A DNA stretch of 64,000 bases from positions 682,001 through 746,000 of the forward strand of contig JAHLEZ010000018.1 in assembly GCA_020726505.1 (NCBI GenBank), given 5' to 3'. The notes beneath the pieces are model-generated. The model was not told the origin of the DNA. It saw only the letters and a list, made by a program, of their open reading frames with translations, and made no database searches. Positions 57,997 through 64,000 of this stretch are shown in pieces. The position numbers and the translations under genes were made by a program. Position 1 is the first letter of the stretch, and every line of letters begins with the position of its first letter. Origin of the DNA: Leptodontidium sp. MPI-SDFR-AT-0119 (taxonomy: Eukaryota; Ascomycota; Leotiomycetes; Helotiales; Leptodontidiaceae).

Positions 57997-59358
57997 TCAA
58001 GGCCACAAACAAGCAGCATACTCCGGATACCCTCTAACATTCCCATAAATCTGACTCAACTCATCACTCAACATCTGCGGCCCATCCAAATGTTTCCTCT
58101 CCTCGGCAAAAATATGTCTCTTCAGCGCGACATTCCACGCAAAACTCGAGTGGCCCACTCCGGCAAAATCAGCCGCCTTCTGCATGACCAGGAAATCCAC
58201 GAGAGCTTGCTGATCCCACGCCAAAGCATTCAGTTCGTCCAGTTCCGGGCCAGGTAGCAGGTCGAATTTCGTCGTGGCTGTGATGTTGATCCCTGCGGCG
58301 TCTTTGGCGAATTTAGCGACTTCAGCGAGGTCGCCGGAGGCAACGTAGATTACAGAAGGGGTGGATCGTGGTGCTTGCTCGAGGTAGAGCCTCGATTGGG
58401 TTCCGTATCGGGAGTACTCCCAATCGTTGGTCGGCCAGCCTTCAGCGGCATCTTTCTCGGTCCGGAGATGGACTCCGAAGAAACTGTTTCTCAAGATGGG
58501 CTGAGTGAGGTTCGCTTCGAATTCGTATTGCTCCGAGAGAATTTGAAGGGTTTTAGTCGCCAGAATTCGCACATCAGAACGGAGTTTGAGGATGCCACCG
58601 AAGGACATGGCGAATCCTTCGCCGTCGGAGTAGATCGGGTATTTGAGGTACGATCGTCCCAGTTCTACGATATATGGTGCAGTGGGATTAGTCTTGGGAT
58701 ACTGCTCTAGCCATTCGTAGAAGTGGCCTCTCCATTTCTCAGGTTCTCTCAAGCCTGTCGCTGGGATAGATCCTTTCACCAACTCTTCTGGTACCATGGA
58801 GATTGCTGGAGGCGCAAGTCCGTAATTCTGCACCTCAGCCACAGTCGAGAATACTCTAAGAGAAGGACAAGAAAGTTTCAACGAATCCACAAAATGCTGC
58901 GTGTCGAACATAAATCCCATTTCCGTATTCACCCCCGTCCGGATGAGAGAGATGTCGTCGGTATCTCTGACCACGATAGTTGGTACCACCAGTCCCGCTC
59001 CTGCTGAGATGGCATAACGGACACAATTAAGAATTGAATTTCGGATATTGCCTATCCCGCCGACTGATGAGTCGCATCTAAATACGATGCTTGAATTCCA
59101 TGCCGTTTCGTCACAGATGCTTTTGATGGACTCGGATTCGATAGGGGCGAAATCGAAGGCGTCGGTGATGGAGTCTAATGTAGGAATTTCTGGAGAGGTG
59201 ATGTTTGAGACTGGTCTGTCTGTGTAGATGTTCCAAGAGGCGTGAGTTGGAAAATGGTATGGTCTGTCGAAAGCAACCCAAAGCCACAGGGCTGCCAAAA
59301 TAATGGCTGCCAGACCTGCGTAGCGGCGAGGCACGCCGGGGGGCAGTTGGAGCGCCAT
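57997..59358 (-). CDS. O-fucosyltransferase-like type II membrane protein
   Basis: Single-exon ORF. I place the start at the second Met (59358, MALQLPPGVPRRYAG), which puts a single membrane segment (AGLAAIILAALWLWVAF) at residues 12-30 behind basic residues. This is the arrangement of a Golgi/ER type II glycosyltransferase; an upstream Met at 59394 would add 12 residues. The lumenal part has a VGGIGNIRNSILNCVRYA segment (family: G-G-x-x-N-x-x-x-x), the core motif FFGVHLRTEKDA near 58,460-58,500, like the H-x-R-x-E/G-x-D of O-fucosyltransferases, and a C-terminal GVGHSSFAWNVA motif near the expected S-S-x-F. Several N-x-S/T sites. 453 residues. It appears intact. Many fungi have divergent paralogues. 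The acceptor substrate cannot be told. Confidence 0.6.
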   Translation of the reverse strand: MALQLPPGVPRRYAGLAAIILAALWLWVAFDRPYHFPTHASWNIYTDRPVSNITSPEIPTLDSITDAFDFAPIESESIKSICDETAWNSSIVFRCDSSVGGIGNIRNSILNCVRYAISAGAGLVVPTIVVRDTDDISLIRTGVNTEMGFMFDTQHFVDSLKLSCPSLRVFSTVAEVQNYGLAPPAISMVPEELVKGSIPATGLREPEKWRGHFYEWLEQYPKTNPTAPYIVELGRSYLKYPIYSDGEGFAMSFGGILKLRSDVRILATKTLQILSEQYEFEANLTQPILRNSFFGVHLRTEKDAAEGWPTNDWEYSRYGTQSRLYLEQAPRSTPSVIYVASGDLAEVAKFAKDAAGINITATTKFDLLPGPELDELNALAWDQQALVDFLVMQKAADFAGVGHSSFAWNVALKRHIFAEERKHLDGPQMLSDELSQIYGNVRGYPEYAACLWP

Positions 59359-60100
59359 GTCAGAACATGAAGACACTGGACGATGTCTTAACAACTTGCC
59401 AAGATGATGAAGACCTGTCGATGATTGAGATCAGTTTATCCCAACATTCCGTAAGCAGCTGAACGAAGGGGCTGCGGTCTTCCGCGCCAAGGCTGTTCAG
59501 GGGTAACAACCCAATTACAGTTGCGCTACCTAGGATGAGGAACGCCGGCCAATGAAACGGCTTTATCGGGAACTCTGAGACATGAACAAATGGAAATACG
59601 GGGTGAATCGAATTTCGATCTTGGGGTGCACAGTATGCATAAAAATTTAATGCCTGCATATGAGCAGATGAGAGCTTACATCCTCGTTGTTCTCGCTTGG
59701 GGGAGCTAGGATTGTTATGGATCTGATGTGGAATCTTGACCCCTTTTTTTTGGTTTTTTTTTTGGGATGTTATATTTGGGGGAACTTTTTCCACGAGAGG
59801 ATGTTCTGTTGCAGATATATCATCCTATATACTCTGTTCGTCCTACATCCCATTACCGTGATGGCTTTCAAAAAACGTGAAGTTTGTGTCTTGAAAATCC
59901 AACTCGTCGGGAACCTGAATCACCTGTGATGCCACGTGGAAATAAAAGACAGCCATCAATTACACTGCTCAGCGACAAGCAATTAATAAATAGGAAAGCT
60001 ATCACTCAAAAATCCCATATCGGCTTTACCGGTTCGGCACTGTTTTATGATGAAGGAGGTATTGTTTACCATCATCTTCTTAGTCTCGGCAAGACCGAGT
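59359..60100. other. Intergenic, promoter of the O-fucosyltransferase-like gene
   Basis: No supported gene. A minus ORF at 59,360-59,794 overlaps the expected 5' UTR and promoter of the downstream gene. T8-T10 runs lie at about 59,740-59,765. No domains are recognised. Confidence 0.45.
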
Positions 60101-60219
60101 TTAGGCTGATGAGTCTGCCACCCAAAAACAGTTGTCGTCTTCTCCTGCACTGGAGTCGAATGGCGCATCTATCATCAGCTGTGCAGCATTCGCATGTTCG
60201 ATGATTGAAGTGGCGGGCA
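60101..60219 (-). CDS. Short ORF behind a TATA box (39 aa, or first exon)
   Basis: From ATG at 60219 the frame reads MPATSIIEHANAAQLMIDAP and ends ...CFWVADSSA at 60,101. It is preceded by a CT-rich leader (about 60,235-60,300) and CTATAAAT at about 60,310-60,318. This promoter layout suggests real transcription. The product may be a small peptide, or a first exon with a donor I cannot place. Family unknown. Confidence 0.3.
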
Positions 60220-60309
60220 TCGTAGACTGTTGGGCTGTTGGGCGGGGAACGGGTCTGGAAGAGTGAAGAGAAAGAAGAAAGACAGAAGGGGGAGAGGGGA
60301 AGAATGCGA

Positions 60310-60318
60310 CATTTATAG
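60310..60318 (-). promoter_or_regulatory. TATA box (CTATAAAT) with CT-rich start region
   Basis: On minus CTATAAAT is followed by a 60-base pyrimidine tract and, after CCCAACAGTCTACG, an ATG at 60219. The spacing is about 90 bases from TATA to ATG, a usual distance for ascomycete genes. Confidence 0.45.
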
Positions 60319-60399
60319 AATCCCGATCTCTAGCATAGCCATGGCAAACTTCCATGCGCCTGATGCATGCGATGCACCCGATGCGAGGCATGTCACTGG

Positions 60400-61680
60400 T
60401 GGAGATACAGCGGGGATTGAAAAGGTCACAGGCTGCTCTGGTGGGTGACCATCGCCAACCCGGAGCCGGTAGTGGGAGTCAATCTGTGGTTCCTTCGTGA
60501 CGTCGCAGACTATCCTCCGGGCATTTTGTATCTCCAGGTATTTGATGTCAGTGGACATTCAAATCCGTTGATGGCATGTGCGGCTTCAACCAGTGCATTG
60601 GAACACTTTCATTCGAAAGCGATATCTCAATCAAAATGCGAGTTGCAAATGGCTTTCTCTGCTCCAAGTGTGGGGAGGTTGCCAGTCAGCAGCAGCCCCT
60701 CGGAGTGGGAAAAGAAAGGAGGTGCCTGATAGGTCTGATTTGAAATCAAAGCGGTAACAGGCAGTTCGAAAGTATCGCCGTGATGATGTAGATTGGTGGA
60801 TGTTGACCACGGGTATGGGACAGTTCATTGCATCACGGAAGAGGTGTCCGTCGAGTATACCCCAAGTCGCATTACTCAAACACATCGGAGCTGAGTACTG
60901 TTCGTTTACCGTAGTAGTTAGCAGGTGATCACGAAATGAAATTCGGGCACTCACTACGATCTAGAATTTAGTAAATTGAAGTAAAAAGCTAAACAAAAAT
61001 GCACGGAGGAGCAGCGCGGCGCCAAGGAGGCTACCACCACCAGCTTCGAGACTTCGCCTATCTGCTGGGGGGTCGCAGATCACCTGGAGGACTTGGTCTC
61101 AATCGCTAGAAAGCCATCGTCGAATCGAGTTTCTTCATCGTAGGTTGAGGCAGGAAGGTTCGTCGTTGCTGGAGTCGCACTACCGGCGAGCTTCTCTATG
61201 GGGGGGAGTGCATTCGGGAACCTGGATCGCCGGTTCCAGATCGTGCTTTTCGCTGTGGGCGTTGCGAGTAACGTCGTGACAGAGAAAGATCCTGATGCTC
61301 TCGTATCGGTTGATGACATGAGATACGGCATCAAAAACCACGATGAGCCGATTCCAGAGTCCTGCGTGCGCGGGTGTTGTTGAGAAAGGGCTTGGGAAAT
61401 CAGTGGAGCTCGGCGCTGCCAAGGCGCTGGCAGTTGGAGGCTTTTGCGCTTGGGACAGAGTGTATCTCGCTGGTGGCTCAGCACCCATGATTATTGCCAT
61501 ATGTATCTCGACTGGCCGGACAGAGGAAATCAAAGGGACTGTACGCAGACCAGTTTGTGTGCGTTGCCCTTTGCTCAAACACTTTTAACTCGTCCTAGAC
61601 GCGTACGCATTCCACCTTCAGTTGGAAAATTGGTGCCAGTAAACAGGGCGGAAGCTATAAGTCGAATTTGCTGACTACCT
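60400..61680. other. Region with overlapping ORFs but no recognised gene
   Basis: Candidates include 60,631-60,954, 61,080-61,484 and 61,180-61,578 on minus and 61,198-61,383 and 61,343-61,588 on +. A minus frame starting MAIIMGAEPPARYTLSQAQK at about 61,500 has Pro/Ser/Thr-rich, protein-like composition, and the adjacent minus frame ends with ASTYDEETRFDDGFLAIETK near 61,085-61,145. They could be exons or a frameshifted pair of one gene, but I cannot join them with a convincing intron. No domain is visible. Confidence 0.35.
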
Positions 61681-61769
61681 CGTTGATGGCTGTTCTGTCC
61701 TAGACTTGATATCCTCCCATACAGACTCAGATGCTTGCAAATTTCCCTGCATTTTCCCCTTCTTGGCCG

Positions 61770-62609
61770 TCATCCAAGGACACACTTCTCCGTCAATGAC
61801 CTCGATTCCCGAAACATACTGGTAAAAGTCCCATGCTGTGTGCATACCTCTCCTATAACTTTAAAGTTGAATTTGCTGTATAGCGGAAGTCCGTCAGGAG
61901 AAGCCACGACAAAAGAATTCCAACCATTCAAATACGCCTGGTGGCAACCCCACGTAAGTAGCATAGATCCAACACCCTTCCTTTGATGCTCTGGTGCCAC
62001 TGATATGGTGTTGAGCCCTAAGAACACTTAGGTACCTCTCGTACAAAGACCGTTGCAAAACTTACTCCATATGTTCCGTTGACTGTAATGCAGCTGAGGT
62101 TAAGCTCTCACCAACTACGTTAACTGGACCAAAAGATCACAATATTCAGCGCAAGCTGAATACGCTTAACACCATAGATATATTCTATCAGGCTTTTGCC
62201 ACGTGTCATTACATTGACCAAGCAACACCTTTAGCCGCTCATCTCTTAAACGCCTCGAGACCTGATTCCAAGCTTCGAAATTCAGTGCCGCGGGGTTCCA
62301 GGACTTTCGTTTCTCGTTCGATGTTGCCTTTCGCCTTGTTCCTTGACTACTGTACTCTAGAGTCCACATAGCAAATCCAACGAAACTAGAGCCGCAAGTC
62401 ACTGCACGACTATAGTAAGCATCGTTCTCCAAGCATTCTTCCAAGCCTTCGACTGTCCATCTTATTTCCTCACTTTCGTCGTACGAGTCTGCGTCCGCTT
62501 CTGGGAACGTAATCTTTCGTAAAGGATTTTCTTGCATCGCAGGGAATTCGCATTGACGTACTAATGCGTCGGCATCCTTGCCACTGACATCTGACAACTG
62601 GTAGTGCAT
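61770..62609 (-). CDS. GNAT-family N-acetyltransferase (multi-exon)
   Basis: Start at ATG 62609 (MHYQLSDVSGKDADALVRQC), not the upstream in-frame ATG at 62648, because fungal relatives begin at this point with a conserved C-E-F-P-A-M and N-P-L-R sequence, both present. Exon 1 runs through FVGFAMWTLEYSS (beta strand 4 of the fold) to about W-N-x-W near 62,170-62,220. The last exon holds LNTISVAPEHQRKGVGSMLL at about 61,955-62,015, with the acetyl-CoA motif Q-R-K-G-V-G, then LPLYSKFNFKVIGEV near 61,850 and the end at 61,770. Between them lie a likely 17-base micro-exon (after TTACAG near 62,075, before GTAAGT near 62,058) and short introns. The exact first donor is unclear, so a disrupted gene is possible. 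Substrate unknown. Confidence 0.65.
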
Positions 62610-62963
62610 TTCGAGGAAGCACAAACAGTGGAAGTGAATGTCGTTCAATCTTTATGTTGACGAAGTCCAGTAAACGCTATTTTCAAGTAAGTTCCCGACT
62701 TCATCCCGCATCTGTGGGACATTATTTTACCTGGATTATCCTGGCAATTCTCAAATCGGGCCAAAACTGCTTGATTCAACCTTAGTTGATGATCGCACAA
62801 GAAAGAACTGACGGCGGTAATATCAGTGAGGACGGGGGGCAGCGGCAAGTGAGAGCGGGATGAGGAAGGACTGCAATTCACGATTCCGCTTAGCACGCGC
62901 GTTCTTTCCTAATATGTTGGGGTAAGAGATTGGCGGGACGACAATTAACCCGTTCCGGTGACT

Positions 62964-63645
62964 CTATCCGCAACTGTGGTTCTCCTGGTGAGCACCTACT
63001 GCTCCCGATCCTGGAAAACACTGTCCCTTACAGTGGCATTTCTGATCATCATCCTCAGTGAATACCCAGAATGCATCAAAGAGTACTTCATTGGAAAATG
63101 CTCCTCGTGGCACCATGACATTCGCACGCCCTTGTGTGATCAACCGTCAACTCAGCGTCGTACTTGTCGAAATATCGAACCCCGGGGATCTTGTCCAATC
63201 CCAAGTCCTGAATGATACGAAAGGTCGCTTCCAAGAACTCCTCATTGAGTTCAAACTCCGTCAAAGAGAAAGCGAACTCGAACGGTGCTAGTTTGCTATC
63301 AAGCAGCCTGATTGATCCGGGAGAAATGATCCTAGCGCATGTCGACACGGTGTTCTTGTCTTCGTTACCCATATCCCAAGGAATAGAAATTGGGCCGTGT
63401 TCGACCAGACGTTGGTGAGAAGGCATTTGAAAGTGGTTACGGAGGAGGATTATGCCGTAGTTATTCACCGCTTTGTGGTCCAGAAACACCTTCCGAATCG
63501 GACCCGTGAGTTTGTCCATGACATCAGGTGTCAATTTGTCGTGAGCCTGTCGCAGAGATGCAAGAGTATCGTACGCTTTTGGATTGTAGACTCGGTCCAG
63601 CATAGCGAATTGTGATTGGGGGCCAGGAACTGCGAGAGTTGACAT
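62964..63645 (-). CDS. Conserved-looking fungal protein of unknown function, frameshifted
   Basis: ATG at 63645 (MSTLAVPGPQSQFAMLDRVY) opens a 185-codon frame with protein-like composition (NNYGIILLRNHFQMP, PGSIRLLDSKLAPFEF). In the first frame it runs out at 63,088 shortly after ELTVD. The adjacent frame immediately continues with ITQGRANVMVPRGAFSNEVLF and FWVFTEDDDQKCHCKGQCFPG, ending HQENHSCG at TAG 62,964-62,966. The second part has a Cys cluster (C-x-C-x3-C, then HSC) at its very end. No intron consensus separates the parts, so this is a frameshift by one extra or two missing bases near 63,148, or a sequencing error. I do not know the family's function. Confidence 0.55.
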
Positions 63646-64000
63646 GATGAAGAGGGGGAGATGTTGATGGGGAAATAGAGAGTCCAGTGGGGATGCTGAG
63701 ATTTGTGGTTTCGATGGGTAAATTTGACTGATTGAAGATAGATAGCAAAGAAAGGAGGGTGGGATTAAGCTGCTTATAAGTACGAGAAGGTAACAGCATC
63801 TCCTAGGCCCCTGTCCCCCCGCTGCTGGCGGTAGACAATATCGGCGAAAATCTCCTCCACTTCGTTAATCACTAGCTGTACACTGCCCATCAGGCCCTCT
63901 GCAGACTTGCAAAAATGACGTAGTTCGAATCGATCTGCGATCACAATTTGAGTGCTTCATTTTTGGTTTCATCCCCTTCCATTGCCTTTATCAGTGTACG
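63646..64000. other. Upstream region of the frameshifted gene, window edge
   Basis: Nothing recognisable is seen beyond the likely promoter of the leftward gene. An ORF at 63,524-63,799 on minus overlaps the coding start in another frame and is taken as a shadow. Confidence 0.4.

Noticed and set aside
58375..59007. Two + strand ORFs inside the O-fucosyltransferase-like gene
   Set aside because: They are antisense shadows of the intact 453-codon minus gene.
59360..59794. 144-codon ORF on minus upstream of the glycosyltransferase
   Set aside because: It overlaps the expected promoter and 5' UTR, has no motif and no splice link to the gene.

Overview
The window looks like a chromosome segment of a filamentous ascomycete (Pezizomycotina). 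Two very different compartments meet near position 50,200. Positions 1 to about 50,200 are AT-rich, full of stop codons in every frame, and nearly stripped of CpA/TpG while CpG is kept. That is the pattern of repeat-induced point mutation (RIP). Positions 50,200 to 64,000 have ordinary base composition, short GT-AG introns with CTAAC-type branch sites, TATA boxes and pyrimidine-rich promoters, so this part is gene-bearing. I cannot name the species from sequence alone.

The left 50 kb is a nest of transposons inserted into each other, and most insertion points can be fixed by target-site duplications (TSDs). A Gypsy gag remnant (minus strand) lies at the left edge. A hAT DNA transposon (transposase on +, about 2,410-3,087 and 48,159-50,077) is split by a Ty3/Gypsy chromovirus block, 3,088-48,158, with the TSD AAGTA on both sides. 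The block has the structure LTR-internal-LTR-internal-LTR (Gypsy-1 and Gypsy-2, both on minus). Gypsy-1 is split by Copia-1 (4,757-12,416, TSD TCTTT). Gypsy-2 is split by Copia-2 (18,595-35,245, TSD GTAAC) and by Copia-4 (about 37,999-45,330, boundaries unclear). Copia-2 is itself split by Copia-3 (22,250-29,745, TSD TTTAC), and its right LTR is split by a piggyBac-type element (33,088-35,141). The reading frames are recognisable but none is intact.

All four Copia elements carry an extra reading frame on the strand opposite to pol, between RNase H and the 3' LTR. It encodes a basic protein with a Cys-x2-Cys-x(5-8)-Cys motif. This is the best candidate in the window for something poorly described.

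The right 14 kb holds, from left to right: a small Cys-rich protein gene (50,198-50,455, -); a Fot1/pogo-type transposon (51,065-52,891); a broken copy of cytosolic isoleucyl-tRNA synthetase (53,463-56,272, -) with two frameshifts, a nonsense codon and glycine substitutions in its catalytic motifs; a 79-bp AG microsatellite; a tentative small gene (57,050-57,390, -); an O-fucosyltransferase-like type II membrane protein (57,997-59,358, -); a tentative short ORF behind a TATA box (60,101-60,219, -); a GNAT acetyltransferase (61,770-62,609, -); and a fungal protein of unknown function with a frameshift (62,964-63,645, -). I see no operon-like or cluster logic; these are independent genes beside a heterochromatic transposon block. 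All coordinates of degraded pol regions are approximate.
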